This document shows positions 50,477-59,717 of a DNA stretch of 64,000 nt, in pieces. Position numbers and translations under genes: made by a program. The notes under the pieces are model-generated. The model saw only the letters and a list, made by a program, of their open reading frames with translations. It ran no database searches and was not told where the DNA came from. Every line of letters begins with the position of its first letter. Positions within the stretch are counted from its first letter, which is position 1. The stretch comes from Alistipes sp. (GTDB lineage Bacteria > Bacteroidota > Bacteroidia > Bacteroidales > Rikenellaceae), in contig JAHHQN010000004.1 in NCBI GenBank assembly GCA_020026375.1, positions 1 to 64,000 of the forward strand, read 5' to 3'.

Positions 50477-51553
50477 TTATTCGATTTTTTCAGATTTCAA
50501 TTCCTCTTCGGCGAACTCCTCGATTTCCTGTTTGAGGTGTTCCTTGAAGAGATGTTTCTTGTTTTCAATGTCCCAGTTGGAGTGGTCGGGGTTGTCGACC
50601 TCGTCAAACTTGATGCGTGGCAGCAGGAAAAGCCATGTGGTGACACAGAACGGACCTGTGAGAGTGGCTATTCCCACGGGCGACATCATCACGTTCATGC
50701 CGGCCTGCACGAAGAGTGTGACCAGTATGCCCAGCAGCGCCCATATCGCCGACTTCAGATTGGGACGGTAGAAGACGGTGGCCAGGGCGATGGCCGTCAG
50801 TACGGCACTGAAGCCGTAGAGTCCGTTGTCGATGTCGAAGGCCGAAGCTCCGAACAGCAGAGCGGCTCCCGTAGCCACGGCCGAACCGATGCCGGCCCAG
50901 AGAGCTGCCCAGCGGTCGGAACACCACAGTCCGATGAGGAAGAGCAGTCCCGTGACCCACGAGTTGATGAGAAAGACCTGCGCCACACCTTTGAGCCACA
51001 ACTGGAGACAGGCCCAGCCGTGGAGATGCTCCACCGAGGAGAACACGGCAGGCAGTGACGGGTCGGCCATGTGGGTGGTGGGCATGCCGTGCATGGCACG
51101 TGCGGCCATGAGGAAGAACCAGGTGCAGAAGACAAACGGAAAGGTGAACGAATTGACCTTCCAGGGTGCCATCACATTGTTGAAACCGGTTCTGACCCAT
51201 GTGGTGAGTGCCGCACAGAGTATGAGTGCCAGCCACATCCACAGGGTGTTGCCCATGAAGGTGGGAAAAGCACAGCCTACCAGCACACCGTTGAATCCCC
51301 ACAATCCCTGAATCTTGTCCTTTTCGGGGAAATGAAGTATCCAGCCTGTGAGTGTCGATACGGTGACACCAAGCAGTGCGCCCCAGGCCACAATGCCCTG
51401 TCCCTCGAGGTAAGCTCCCCAGAAGATGCCGGCCATGAAGAACAGTCCCGTCCAGGCGTTGTTCTGGAACATGACCTGTGCCGTTCCGCGCAGCAGGATT
51501 CTGATGAACTCAAATGAGAAGACAGAAACTTTTTGAGTAGTTGAGTTGACCAT
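50477..51553 (-). CDS. Urea transporter (UT/SLC14 family)
   Basis: A 358-residue inner-membrane channel. The two halves of the UT fold are visible: LWGFNGVLVGCAFPTF in the first and NGLYGFSAVLTAIALATVF in the second, each with a helical re-entrant segment, and GMNVMMSPVGIATLTGPF at the exit. The last ~45 residues are charged and acidic (KEHLKQEIEEFAEEELKSE) and probably cytoplasmic. It sits between ureD and cbiM (35 and 1 bp gaps), so it supplies urea to the urease encoded upstream. Confidence 0.93.
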   Translation of the reverse strand: MVNSTTQKVSVFSFEFIRILLRGTAQVMFQNNAWTGLFFMAGIFWGAYLEGQGIVAWGALLGVTVSTLTGWILHFPEKDKIQGLWGFNGVLVGCAFPTFMGNTLWMWLALILCAALTTWVRTGFNNVMAPWKVNSFTFPFVFCTWFFLMAARAMHGMPTTHMADPSLPAVFSSVEHLHGWACLQLWLKGVAQVFLINSWVTGLLFLIGLWCSDRWAALWAGIGSAVATGAALLFGASAFDIDNGLYGFSAVLTAIALATVFYRPNLKSAIWALLGILVTLFVQAGMNVMMSPVGIATLTGPFCVTTWLFLLPRIKFDEVDNPDHSNWDIENKKHLFKEHLKQEIEEFAEEELKSEKIE

Positions 51554-51588
51554 AATTTTTCGGTTTTGGATATCATCGGTTCATGGAG

Positions 51589-52503
51589 TCACCGCCACGG
51601 GAACTCCTCCGGCAGGGGTTTGCCCTTGACTTCGGTTCTCACCGTCGAGCAGAACCGGCGGAGGAGGCGCTTGACCTGTCCCGTGTCGCAGCCCAGCACC
51701 TTGTAGATGAGTCCGCAGCGGTGGGGAAGTCGGGTGATGCCGGCAGCCAGTCTGCGTTCGCGGTCGATGAAGGGCGAGGTGAGCGAGTAAATCCGTTCGG
51801 CATGCTCCTCGGGAGTCAGTACGATGACATTGGCGAAGATGTCGTACCCGCCCATCTTTCCCAGTGTGGTGGGAGAGCAGGTGTCGGGACGAATGACGAA
51901 CTTCTCGCGGAAAAGCGCCTCGCCGTCGGGTCTCTCGGCGTGGGTACACACCGAGAGGATATCGTATTCGAAACGCTCGCCTCCGTTGTAGTGAGTTCTT
52001 CCCGAAGTGTAGATTTCGGCATAGAAGAGTGTGGCCGAGGGGGCGATTCGGATCGTGGTGTCGGCGATGAACCGGGTGTGACAACACGGAATGGTGGGTT
52101 CGGGCAGATACTCCAGATAAGCACCCTCCTCGAGTGTGATGTGCTGTTCGAGTGCCGAGAAGTTGTAGCGCATCTTGGCCAGCTTGGTGGCAGCACCCGT
52201 CGAGATGTGGGCATAGGCGTTTTCGCGCACCACGAAGTGCTGCTCATAACGGTCGCCGTCGACATTGGGACCTCCCGACGAGAGAATGTAGACACACGGC
52301 ATCTGGGGCATCGCCTCGTCGAAGTACAGCTCCTGTTGTACGATGAGCGGTGCGTGGCGTTCCAGGTCACGCAGAATGGAGCGCCCCTCGCCGTCGAGTT
52401 CGAACCCCAGATAGAGGTAGCCCATCTTTCCGGCTGTGCCGACAGGCATCGCCCTGGGTTGTTCGAGATAGGGGCTCATCTCTTTCTTGAGTGCGAAATT
52501 CAT
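51589..52503 (-). CDS. ureD: Urease accessory protein UreD
   Basis: A 304-residue scaffold protein that binds apo-urease with UreF and UreG during nickel insertion; it also forms the tunnel that delivers nickel. Beta-rich with [15 protein letters not shown] at the start, [21 protein letters not shown] in the middle, and [19 protein letters not shown], all features of the family. Overlaps ureG by 4 bp (52500-52503). Being last in the accessory block, behind EFG, is normal for this order. Confidence 0.93.
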   Translation of the reverse strand: MNFALKKEMSPYLEQPRAMPVGTAGKMGYLYLGFELDGEGRSILRDLERHAPLIVQQELYFDEAMPQMPCVYILSSGGPNVDGDRYEQHFVVRENAYAHISTGAATKLAKMRYNFSALEQHITLEEGAYLEYLPEPTIPCCHTRFIADTTIRIAPSATLFYAEIYTSGRTHYNGGERFEYDILSVCTHAERPDGEALFREKFVIRPDTCSPTTLGKMGGYDIFANVIVLTPEEHAERIYSLTSPFIDRERRLAAGITRLPHRCGLIYKVLGCDTGQVKRLLRRFCSTVRTEVKGKPLPEEFPWR

Positions 52504-53162
52504 TGTACGGGATTTTGGTTTTCGGAGTGGTTCTTTGCGTGGAGGTCGATGTCGAAGAGCGCCATCTTGCGCAGCAGCTCGACCAGTTCGTTGACACCTT
52601 CACCCGTCATGCAGTTGGTGAACAGGAAGGGTTTGCCCGGACGCATGAGTTCCGAATCGCGGCGCATGACCTCGAGGTCGGCATGGACATAGGGTGCAAG
52701 GTCGGTCTTGTTGATGACCAGAATGTCGGACTGCGAGATGCCGGGGCCGTCCTTTCGGGGAATCTTGTCGCCGGCGGCCACGTCGATGACATAGATGAAG
52801 AAATCGACCAGCGCGGGGCTGAACGTGAGTGTCAGGTTGTCGCCGCCCGACTCGATGAGTACCACGTCGCCGTCGGGAAAACGCGACTCCATCTCCTCCA
52901 CGGCGGCGATGTTCATCGAGGGGTCCTCTCTTACGGCCGTGTGGGGGCATGCGCCGGTCTCCACACCGATGATGCGCTCCTCAACCAGAACGCCCTTCAA
53001 CATTTTTCTCACATGTTTGGCATCTTCGGTGGTGACCACATCGTTGGTGATGACCAATACCTTGTATCCCATTTCCAGCAGTCGTGGAGTGATGGCTTCG
53101 ATGAGAGCTGTCTTTCCCGAACCTACGGGACCTCCGATACCTATTCTGCAAGTGTTTGCCAT
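52500..53162 (-). CDS. ureG: Urease accessory GTPase UreG
   Basis: A 220-residue GTPase whose hydrolysis drives nickel delivery to urease. P-loop GPVGSGKT (residues 11-18), CPH nickel-binding motif in [11 protein letters not shown], Switch [14 protein letters not shown] and the NKTDLAPY specificity motif. Standard length with a slightly extended tail ([13 protein letters not shown]). Overlaps ureD; 38 bp after ureF. Confidence 0.96.
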   Translation of the reverse strand: MANTCRIGIGGPVGSGKTALIEAITPRLLEMGYKVLVITNDVVTTEDAKHVRKMLKGVLVEERIIGVETGACPHTAVREDPSMNIAAVEEMESRFPDGDVVLIESGGDNLTLTFSPALVDFFIYVIDVAAGDKIPRKDGPGISQSDILVINKTDLAPYVHADLEVMRRDSELMRPGKPFLFTNCMTGEGVNELVELLRKMALFDIDLHAKNHSENQNPVQ

Positions 53163-53200
53163 AATCTTGAATTTTTTTTGTAATAAAATAGTCAGCTAAA

Positions 53201-53887
53201 TCAGTTCATAAACATTCGTTGGATACCCTTTTCGTGAAGCGATGCCAGGATATCGATGCTCGGCACAAAGGCATTCATGTCCTCGGTGTCCAACTCTCTG
53301 ACATCATTGTAGAGAGCTTCGGTTTTCTCGCTCAATTTGAAGAGTATGCGCTGCGTGTCGAAATGCGACACCTTCACACACCGCAATGCCGCGCTCAGCA
53401 CCATGTTCATGGCTCCGTACTGCTGTGAGCAGAACAGGTTGCGCTCCGAGAGCGAACAGGCTGCAAAGAGCAGCCCCTGCGCTACGGGATAGGTGCCGGG
53501 GGTATTCCGCTGGTTGATGTCCTCGAGCCACAGCGAGATGGTGGCGTCGGGGAAGATGTGCCCCGACAACTCGGCGAGTTTTTTGCCCATGCGGCAGATC
53601 ATGCGCCGGGCTTCGGAATTCATCTTGCAGCACAGCAGCGATTTGTCGGTCTCCAATATGAGGCGGTAATCTCCCTTGCGGCAGTGACGGTAGGCCTGAA
53701 GGGCGGCGATGCCGTCGGTGTAGGCCGATTGCAGGGCGATGTCTTCGGTGTAGTGTTCCAGTGTGGCGGCATCGTGAACGATATGTTCTTCGGCGGCGGT
53801 CTCCAGACCGTTGGAGAAGGTGCCGACGGGGAAAGCCGAGTCGGTGAACTCCAGCAGCCGCATGAGTGTTGTTGCTGTCTGAAACAT
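53201..53887 (-). CDS. ureF: Urease accessory protein UreF
   Basis: A 228-residue all-helical protein that regulates UreG GTP hydrolysis on the urease activation complex. Opens with the family sequence LLEFTDSAFPVGTFSNGLETA; GTYPVAQGLLFAAC in the middle and the C-terminal FKLSEKTEALYNDV follow. Full length. 15 bp after ureE. Confidence 0.93.
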   Translation of the reverse strand: MFQTATTLMRLLEFTDSAFPVGTFSNGLETAAEEHIVHDAATLEHYTEDIALQSAYTDGIAALQAYRHCRKGDYRLILETDKSLLCCKMNSEARRMICRMGKKLAELSGHIFPDATISLWLEDINQRNTPGTYPVAQGLLFAACSLSERNLFCSQQYGAMNMVLSAALRCVKVSHFDTQRILFKLSEKTEALYNDVRELDTEDMNAFVPSIDILASLHEKGIQRMFMN

Positions 53888-53902
53888 TGCTCAAGGAGGG
53901 TA

Positions 53903-54466
53903 TTAGTGGCAGTGATGATGGTGGTGGCCTTCAAGCGGTTCCGCACCGCCGAAAAGACGACGGATTTCGTGGGGAGCGAGATAGGGGATAATCTCGTCAC
54001 CGTGGCGGAACGAGACGCTGACATGCTCGAAATTGTGGGTGTGCATGACACTCTCCATCACCTTCTTGTCCACCGTCAGCGGCACATAGACCGTCATGCC
54101 CTTGACCACGGCCGGCCAGTGCTGGTTGCCGATGGCGTGTCCCAGTTCGACGGCGGCACGTATGATTTCCTCCTTCTCCATTCCGGCCAGCGCGTCGAGA
54201 CCGATGACCATCACGTCGTTGAGACAGATGCGCACGACGATGAGATGCTTTTTCTGCTCGCAGCAGCTGAGTATGTCGCCGTTGAGCAGCTGTGTATGGC
54301 GGGCCAGTGCCACGGCGTATTCGCGGTCGTGGTCGCTCAAGGCCACAAAGCGGCTCTTCTGTGCCGTCCATTGGTCGAGATTGAGGTATTCGATTTCGTA
54401 GTCCTTGATTTTCTCCTGCCATTGGGGAGTGTGGATATTGCCTAAGATTTCTGTGTAGATTTCCAT
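53903..54466 (-). CDS. ureE: Urease accessory nickel chaperone UreE
   Basis: A 187-residue nickel metallochaperone. The N-terminal domain begins YTEILGNIHT; the C-terminal nickel-binding domain has ELGHAIGNQHWPA and ends with a histidine-rich tail GHHHHHCH. The conserved metal-binding histidine of the GNxH motif is present. Located 69 bp after ureC, across an intercistronic hairpin. Confidence 0.92.
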   Translation of the reverse strand: MEIYTEILGNIHTPQWQEKIKDYEIEYLNLDQWTAQKSRFVALSDHDREYAVALARHTQLLNGDILSCCEQKKHLIVVRICLNDVMVIGLDALAGMEKEEIIRAAVELGHAIGNQHWPAVVKGMTVYVPLTVDKKVMESVMHTHNFEHVSVSFRHGDEIIPYLAPHEIRRLFGGAEPLEGHHHHHCH

Positions 54467-54490
54467 GTGTTTCGTATGTGTTTTTTAGAA

Positions 54491-54522
54491 ATCGGGAGTG
54501 TGGTGTCGACCACACCCCCGAT
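54491..54522 (-). promoter_or_regulatory. Intercistronic hairpin between ureC and ureE
   Basis: A 14-bp stem with one mismatch (ATCGGG.GTGTGGT and complement) and a 4-nt loop sits in the only sizeable gap of the urease operon. No T run follows on the minus strand, so it is not a canonical terminator; it may stabilise the ureABC message or limit accessory gene expression. Confidence 0.55.
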
Positions 54523-54535
54523 GATGAAGAACCGT

Positions 54536-56254
54536 TTAGCTGAACCAGTAAAGCTGGCCCAGTGCAAATTCCTTGGCCGGTTTGACGTAGGCCTTGATGT
54601 TGTTGACCATTACCTCGAAGGTCTCGGGATCGACATCAATACGCGGCGAGAAACTGTTGCGCAACATGTCGTGCTTGGTGATTTGGCGTGTGCGCTTGAC
54701 GGGAAGCACCAGACGTTGCAGATCCAGACGCTCCTTCACGCCGTTCTCGAAGGCCGCACCCGACACGAAGGAGATGCCGCATTGTGCCAGCATCTTGCCG
54801 AAACCACCGTACATCGGACGGTAGAAGCAGGGCTGGGGAGTGGGCAGCGACGCATTGGGGTCGCCCATGTTCGACCAGCTGATCATGCCATTCTTGATGA
54901 CCATCTTGGGCTTGGCGCCGAAAAATTGTGGCTCCCAGAGTACCAGGTCGGCAATCTTGCCCTTCTCCACCGAACCGATGTAGTCCGACATGCCGTAGGT
55001 GATGGCCGGATTGATGGTCAGCTTGGCGATGTAGCGCAGGACTCTGAAATTATCGTTCGAGTCGGAGTCCTCCTTGAGTCGTTCGCAGGCGTTCTTCATG
55101 AACGACGCCATCTGGAAGGTACGCATGTAGGACTCGCCCACGCGGCCCATGGCCTGGGAGTCGGACGATACCATGGAGATGACACCCAGATCGTGGAGAA
55201 TGTTCTCGGCGGCCTGTGTCTCGGGGCGCACGCGGCTCTCGGCAAAAGCCACATCGGAGGGAATGCCGGGGTTGAGATTGTGGCACACCATAATCATGTC
55301 GAAAAGCTCGGCCTGCGAATTGATGCCGAACGGTAGGGTGGGATTGGTCGACGAGGGAAGCACGTTTTCCATCGAGGCCACCTTCAACAGGTCGGGGGCA
55401 TGACCTCCGCCGGCACCTTCGGTGTGGAAGGTGTGTATGGTGCGGCCGTCAATGGCGGCGATGGTGTCCTCTACATAGCCGCTCTCGTTGAGTGTGTCGG
55501 AGTGGAGGGCAATCTGAATGTCGTAACGCTCGGCGACGTCCATTGCCGTGGCCAGAGCTTTGGGGGTCGAACCCCAGTCCTCGTGGACCTTCAGACCGCA
55601 GACGCCGGCCTCAATCTGCTCCTCGAGCGACTGCTCGCCCGAACAGTTGCCCTTGCCCAGGAAACCGATGTTGACGGGTATGCCCTCCACCGATTTGAGC
55701 ATCTGCTCGATGTTCCAGCGGCCCGATGTGATGGTGGTGCCGTTGCTGCCGTCGGAGGGACCCACACCACCGCCCACAAGGGTGGTGACGCCATTGCTCA
55801 GGGCGGCATAGGCCTGCTGTGGGGCAATCATGTGGACATGGCCGTCGATGGCTCCGGCCGTGAGAATCAGATGCTCGCCCGATATGGCATCGGTGGCGGC
55901 ACCCGTCACCAGATTGGGGTCCACGCCACTCATGATGTTGGGATTGCCCGATTTTCCGATGCCGGCAATCTTGCCGTCCTTGATACCCACATCGGCCTTC
56001 ACCACACCCAATACGGCATCGATGATGGTGACATTGGTGATGACCATATCCAGCGCACCGTCGTCGGAAGTGGTGGTGTTGGCCAGGGCGATACCGTCGC
56101 GCAGGGTCTTTCCTCCGCCATAGACCACCTCGTCGCCGTAGCCGCGGAGGTCTTTCTCAATCTCTACATATAAATCCGTGTCGCCGAGTCGGATTTTGTC
56201 GCCGACGGTCGGACCGAACAGATTGTTGTATTCCTGTCGTGAAATTTTAGCCAT
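54536..56254 (-). CDS. ureC: Urease alpha subunit
   Basis: The catalytic subunit, hydrolysing urea to ammonia and carbamate with two nickel ions. The 572-residue protein has nickel ligands in GHVHMIAPQQ (His139, His141), the carbamylated lysine in GLKVHEDWG (Lys222, with His224), GHAPD, and the mobile flap MVCHNLNPGIPSDVAFAESRV. Length is standard for a separate alpha subunit. Gap to ureB is only 2 bp. Position 2 of the CH(H/N) flap pair is Asn rather than the usual His, which is a minor variation. Confidence 0.98.
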   Translation of the reverse strand: MAKISRQEYNNLFGPTVGDKIRLGDTDLYVEIEKDLRGYGDEVVYGGGKTLRDGIALANTTTSDDGALDMVITNVTIIDAVLGVVKADVGIKDGKIAGIGKSGNPNIMSGVDPNLVTGAATDAISGEHLILTAGAIDGHVHMIAPQQAYAALSNGVTTLVGGGVGPSDGSNGTTITSGRWNIEQMLKSVEGIPVNIGFLGKGNCSGEQSLEEQIEAGVCGLKVHEDWGSTPKALATAMDVAERYDIQIALHSDTLNESGYVEDTIAAIDGRTIHTFHTEGAGGGHAPDLLKVASMENVLPSSTNPTLPFGINSQAELFDMIMVCHNLNPGIPSDVAFAESRVRPETQAAENILHDLGVISMVSSDSQAMGRVGESYMRTFQMASFMKNACERLKEDSDSNDNFRVLRYIAKLTINPAITYGMSDYIGSVEKGKIADLVLWEPQFFGAKPKMVIKNGMISWSNMGDPNASLPTPQPCFYRPMYGGFGKMLAQCGISFVSGAAFENGVKERLDLQRLVLPVKRTRQITKHDMLRNSFSPRIDVDPETFEVMVNNIKAYVKPAKEFALGQLYWFS

Positions 56255-56256
56255 TG

Positions 56257-56772
56257 TTATTCGGTTTTTTTGGTTTTGTGATTTTCATTTGCCGCGGGGG
56301 TGACCTCATCTGCGGCCATGTCCTTGTAGCCCATGCGGCGCATGCGGCAGACGGCCTGCATGCGTGTGGGGAAATAGGAGGGGGTGTCCTCGTCGCCGGT
56401 GTAGCCCATCGTCAGACCGTTGAAACCGATGACGCGGCGTTTGCCCGAGAAGTTGACCACCTCGACCTCCTTCTCGTCGCCCGGTTCGAAGCGGATGGCC
56501 GTGGTGGCCGGAATATTGAGATGAGTGCCGAAAGCGGCGTTGCGGTCGAACTCCAGATAGCGGTTCACCTCGAAGAAGTGGTAGTGGGAACCCACCTGTA
56601 TGGGGCGGTCTCCGGTATTGCGTACCTTGAGGGTAGTCACCATGCGGTCGGTGTTGAATTCGATGTCGTCCTTTATCAGCAGCACACCGCCAACGGGGAC
56701 CTTCTCCGCGGGCTTGAAACCTTTGATGTCGGGATACAGGCCCTGTTCGGTTGTGGGATTGGTTGTACTCAT
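56257..56772 (-). CDS. ureB: Urease beta subunit
   Basis: 171 residues with a long tail. The core (residues 30-125) has [22 protein letters not shown] and GEKKEVEVV-like [21 protein letters not shown]. About 45 extra residues follow GFNGLTMG, ending in a charged tail; the classical beta subunit is about 105 residues. Extended tails are known in some Bacteroidetes ureases, so this need not be a fusion. 18 bp after ureA and 2 bp before ureC. Confidence 0.96.
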   Translation of the reverse strand: MSTTNPTTEQGLYPDIKGFKPAEKVPVGGVLLIKDDIEFNTDRMVTTLKVRNTGDRPIQVGSHYHFFEVNRYLEFDRNAAFGTHLNIPATTAIRFEPGDEKEVEVVNFSGKRRVIGFNGLTMGYTGDEDTPSYFPTRMQAVCRMRRMGYKDMAADEVTPAANENHKTKKTE

Positions 56773-56790
56773 GTCGTGTCGTTTTTTAGA

Positions 56791-57093
56791 TTACTTAATG
56801 GGGTGGTGAATGCTCACCAGTCGCGAGCCGTCGGTGAACACCGCTTCGACCTGCAACAGATTAATCATGTCGGCCACGCCGTCCATCACATCGTTTTTCT
56901 TCAGCACCGAAGCGGCCAGTTTCATGACCTCCTCTACGGTTTTGCCTTCGCGTGCGCCCTCCAAAGCCGAGGAAGTGATGTAGGCCACGGCTTCGGGATA
57001 ATTGAGCTTGAGCCCCTTTTTCATTCTCTTTTCGGCGATTTGTCCGAGAGAAAGGAGCATCAACTTTTCCATCTCTTTAGGTGTCAAATGCAT
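56791..57093 (-). CDS. ureA: Urease gamma subunit
   Basis: 100 residues, the normal gamma subunit size. [21 protein letters not shown] at the start, [21 protein letters not shown] and [10 protein letters not shown] in the core, and [18 protein letters not shown] at the end. First gene of the ureABC-EFGD run. No TAnnTTTG box is visible in the 211 bp upstream; a long inverted repeat lies there instead. Confidence 0.97.
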   Translation of the reverse strand: MHLTPKEMEKLMLLSLGQIAEKRMKKGLKLNYPEAVAYITSSALEGAREGKTVEEVMKLAASVLKKNDVMDGVADMINLLQVEAVFTDGSRLVSIHHPIK

Positions 57094-57191
57094 AATTCTA
57101 TCGTTTAATGGTTTGTTGGTTGCGGAGCGGAAAGTACAGCGGGAAAGCGTGCCTTACCGCATAGGCTTTGTCGGTCCGCAGAGCATTTGAG

Positions 57192-57260
57192 GCAAATAGC
57201 ATGCCACAATCTCGTGAGAAGGTTCTGAAAGGGAATTGCAGGGTGTGGCATGCCGTTTGC
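57192..57260. promoter_or_regulatory. Long inverted repeat in the ureA-fluC intergenic region, candidate operator
   Basis: Arms 57192-57208 and 57244-57260 (17 nt each, 15 of 17 complementary, sharing GCAAA and GCATGCCACA) flank a 35-nt spacer. Each arm holds the palindrome GCATGC. It lies between divergent ureA and fluC, about 100-170 nt before ureA. It may be a regulator site or a long stem-loop in the urease leader. Confidence 0.55.
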
Positions 57261-57304
57261 ATCGGGGAGGGTGCAATGAAACCAATCAATAAAATAAAAA
57301 AAGT

Positions 57305-57682
57305 ATGTTGAAAGCTATGATTATTGCAGGCTGCGGCGGTTTTCTGGGTACTTGCCTGCGCTTCCTGACCGGAAAGTTTTACAGTGTGGTAGGGCTCACG
57401 GCCTTTCCGTGGGGGACGTTCACGGTGAATCTGGTCGGCAGTTTTATCATCGGCATCTTTTTCGGACTGGCCGAAAAGACCCAGCTCATCTCACCCTCGA
57501 TGAATGCCTTTCTGATTACCGGCTTCTGCGGTGGTTTCACGACCTTCTCATCGTTCTCCCACGATATGCTGTCGTTGGCCGACAGCAAGAGCTGGTTGTA
57601 TTTCAGCCTCTATGTCGTCTTGAGTTTCGCGCTGGGACTCCTGCTCGTATGGCTGGGCCGCTCGTTGATTAAGACGGTGTGA
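57305..57682 (+). CDS. fluC: Fluoride channel FluC (CrcB)
   Basis: A 125-residue inner-membrane protein with four helices, a dual-topology F- channel subunit that exports toxic fluoride. GCGGFLGTCLRFL, WGTFTVNLVGSFIIGI and GFCGGFTTFSSFS are the signature motifs. Length is standard. It is divergent from ureA. No fluoride (crcB) riboswitch motif is recognisable upstream. Confidence 0.95.
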   Translation: MLKAMIIAGCGGFLGTCLRFLTGKFYSVVGLTAFPWGTFTVNLVGSFIIGIFFGLAEKTQLISPSMNAFLITGFCGGFTTFSSFSHDMLSLADSKSWLYFSLYVVLSFALGLLLVWLGRSLIKTV

Positions 57683-57748
57683 CCTTCCCTTTCAGAAAAA
57701 ATCGCGTCGCACGCGTAGTAGTGAATTGAAGTTGCGGTGATGAGGCCG

Positions 57749-57790
57749 CAAAAAAAGAAGAGAGGACACGATTTCTAGATCGTGTCCTCT
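57749..57790 (-). terminator. Intrinsic terminator after the methyltransferase gene
   Basis: 12-bp perfect stem AGAGGACACGAT (57761-57790) with a 6-nt loop; on the minus strand it is followed by CTTCTTTTTTT. Confidence 0.85.
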
Positions 57791-57816
57791 CCTCTTTGTC
57801 GTTTATCGGGGGGAGT

Positions 57817-58584
57817 CTATGCCTTGTGGGCTACATAGAACAGGTCGAAGCAGCGGTCACCGACCGGAGCCAGAAAATAGTCGTCCATCTTGATGGAGGT
57901 GGTCAACTCTGTGGCCTGACTGAGCAGCTTGCGGCGATTGATTCGGTTGAGAATGTCGTAGGGCAGCTGCAACAGGCGGCGAGGCAGACGGTGCTGGAGG
58001 TCGAAGATGTCGAAACGGGTGATGCGGCGTACACCCTCGCGGTTCTTCTCGTAGTACTCCATGATTTTTTCGTTGCCGAACACGCCCGATTTCTCCATCG
58101 ATGGAAAGCAAACGGCGAGCAGCCGTTCCAGCTCGTCGGCCGTGTATTCCCTCACATGCCACGGATTGCGGGTCAGCGACATGGGGGCGTTGGGGGTGGT
58201 GACGATGAACCGACCGCCGGGACGTAGCACACGGTGTATCTCGCGCACGAACTCCGCATCGCAGCGGATATGCTCGATGACCTGAAACGAGATGACACAG
58301 TCGAAGCTCTCCGAGGGGAACGGGAGGGGCGGAACGGTGGCCTGTCGGAAGGTGACGTTGGCTACACGAGTCAGTTCCTGTGCCGGTGCGTGTTTGTCGA
58401 TGGTGACAAAACGTGTGGCGTGGGGGGCGATGACTTCGATTCCGTAGCCCGACCCCGTGCCGATTTCCAGCACATCACCCGATATGAGTCCGGCTGCCGT
58501 GTGGTAGGCCAGCAGCGAACGCTGGAACACGAAATTGTCCGACGCCTCCACCGATACTCGTTCTGCGGTCCTTATCGTAGCCAT
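57817..58584 (-). CDS. Class I SAM-dependent methyltransferase
   Basis: A 255-residue methyltransferase. Motif I VLEIGTGSGYGIEVIA (near residue 39), post-I TIDKHAP, motif II FDCVISFQVIEHI, and VLRPGGRFIVTTPNAP. The C-terminal ~90 residues (MEYYEKNREGVRRITRFDIFD and beyond) are extra. Family cannot say the substrate: O-, N- and C-methyltransferases share these motifs. Co-translated with the CvfB-like gene (4-bp overlap at 58584). Confidence 0.85.
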   Translation of the reverse strand: MATIRTAERVSVEASDNFVFQRSLLAYHTAAGLISGDVLEIGTGSGYGIEVIAPHATRFVTIDKHAPAQELTRVANVTFRQATVPPLPFPSESFDCVISFQVIEHIRCDAEFVREIHRVLRPGGRFIVTTPNAPMSLTRNPWHVREYTADELERLLAVCFPSMEKSGVFGNEKIMEYYEKNREGVRRITRFDIFDLQHRLPRRLLQLPYDILNRINRRKLLSQATELTTSIKMDDYFLAPVGDRCFDLFYVAHKA

Positions 58585-59420
58585 TACTTGCGGAGTTTGA
58601 TGCCTTTGTCGGTCATTTCAATCTCGCCGCGCTTGAGCAGCATGCCCACCGAGCGCTTGAAGACCTTTTTACTCATGTGGGTGATGCGGGTCACTTCCTC
58701 GGGCGATGAAGCGTCGTTGAGCGGCAGGAAGCCGTCGTTGGCCTTCAACAGGTCGGACAACACCACTGCCGAATCCTTCACCTGTGCGTAGCCCTCCTGC
58801 TGGAGGCTGACATCGATACGGTTGTCCTCGGTGATGCGACGGATATAGCCCTTCATCTTCTGGCCGATTTCCACCTTGCGGAACAACTGGTTGCGGTAAA
58901 TCATACCCCAGTGGCGGTTGTTGATGATGACACGGTAGCCGATGGGGCTTTCCGAGGCCACCAGAATGTCGACCTCCTGACGGGGCAACACGGTAATCAG
59001 GTCGTTGTTGATGAAGCTCTTGAGCTTGTTGGTGGCCACGCAGCGGCCCGTGATGCTGTCAACGTAGAGATATACGATGTAGCTGTGGTCGATGAGAATG
59101 CCGCCCTGCTGGTTGCGATTGGGAAGGAAGAGATCCTTGCCGTGGAGACCCCAGTCGAGGAATGCACCGTGGAGGGTCTTGTCGACCACCTTGAGGAATC
59201 CGGCTTCGTCGGCACGCAGCAGAGGGGTCTCGGTGGTGGCCACCAGACGGTCCTCGGAGTCGTGGTAGACGAATACCTCCTTTTCGTCACCCACCTGGTC
59301 GGTGAGCGACACATATCTGTTGGGCAGCAGCACCTCGTTCTGTTCGTCGTCCTCCAGGAAGAGTCCGTAGTCTGAAATGCGGCTGACTTTGAGTCGTTGT
59401 GTATGTCCTGCTTTGAGCAT
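58584..59420 (-). CDS. CvfB-like S1 RNA-binding protein
   Basis: A 278-residue protein with S1-like RNA-binding domains: HTQRLKVSRISDYGLFLEDDE and EVFVYHDSEDRLVATTETP in the N-terminal part, GQKMKGYIRRITEDNRIDVSL near residue 197, and a winged-helix end (MSKKVFKRSVGMLLKRGEIEM). This is the YitL/CvfB layout; S. aureus CvfB affects RNA decay and virulence-gene control. Promoter box TACTTTTG on the minus strand at 59445-59452. Confidence 0.9.
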   Translation of the reverse strand: MLKAGHTQRLKVSRISDYGLFLEDDEQNEVLLPNRYVSLTDQVGDEKEVFVYHDSEDRLVATTETPLLRADEAGFLKVVDKTLHGAFLDWGLHGKDLFLPNRNQQGGILIDHSYIVYLYVDSITGRCVATNKLKSFINNDLITVLPRQEVDILVASESPIGYRVIINNRHWGMIYRNQLFRKVEIGQKMKGYIRRITEDNRIDVSLQQEGYAQVKDSAVVLSDLLKANDGFLPLNDASSPEEVTRITHMSKKVFKRSVGMLLKRGEIEMTDKGIKLRK

Positions 59421-59444
59421 AAAAATAGATTATAAAATGGTCTG

Positions 59445-59452
59445 CAAAAGTA
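59445..59452 (-). promoter_or_regulatory. Promoter -7 box of the cvfB-like operon
   Basis: Reads TACTTTTG on the minus strand, 24 nt before the ATG. Confidence 0.6.
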
Positions 59453-59717
59453 CGTTTATTTTCGCGGTCTTGCAACTATCTGCCCCAAGTTTCACGGTCC
59501 GAAGTGATGATTTGTGTCGCCTCGGCCTGTTTTTGCCGTGTTTTGTCGCTCCGTGTGGCGGGGCGGCGCAGCGGGGCGTGTTTTTTGCAGCGGCTGCAAA
59601 CCCGGTGCGGAAGGCGGAAAAAGAGAGAAATCGACAGTCGCGGACTAATATTTTTGGAAATATTTGACCGCTTTATCGGAATATTTTTTACCTTCGCAGA
59701 CTAATGTATTTTTAACT

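Noticed and set aside
57261..57304. Fluoride riboswitch upstream of fluC
   Set aside because: The conserved GG.GATGG / CCTCCC-type core of the crcB motif could not be found in the short upstream region.
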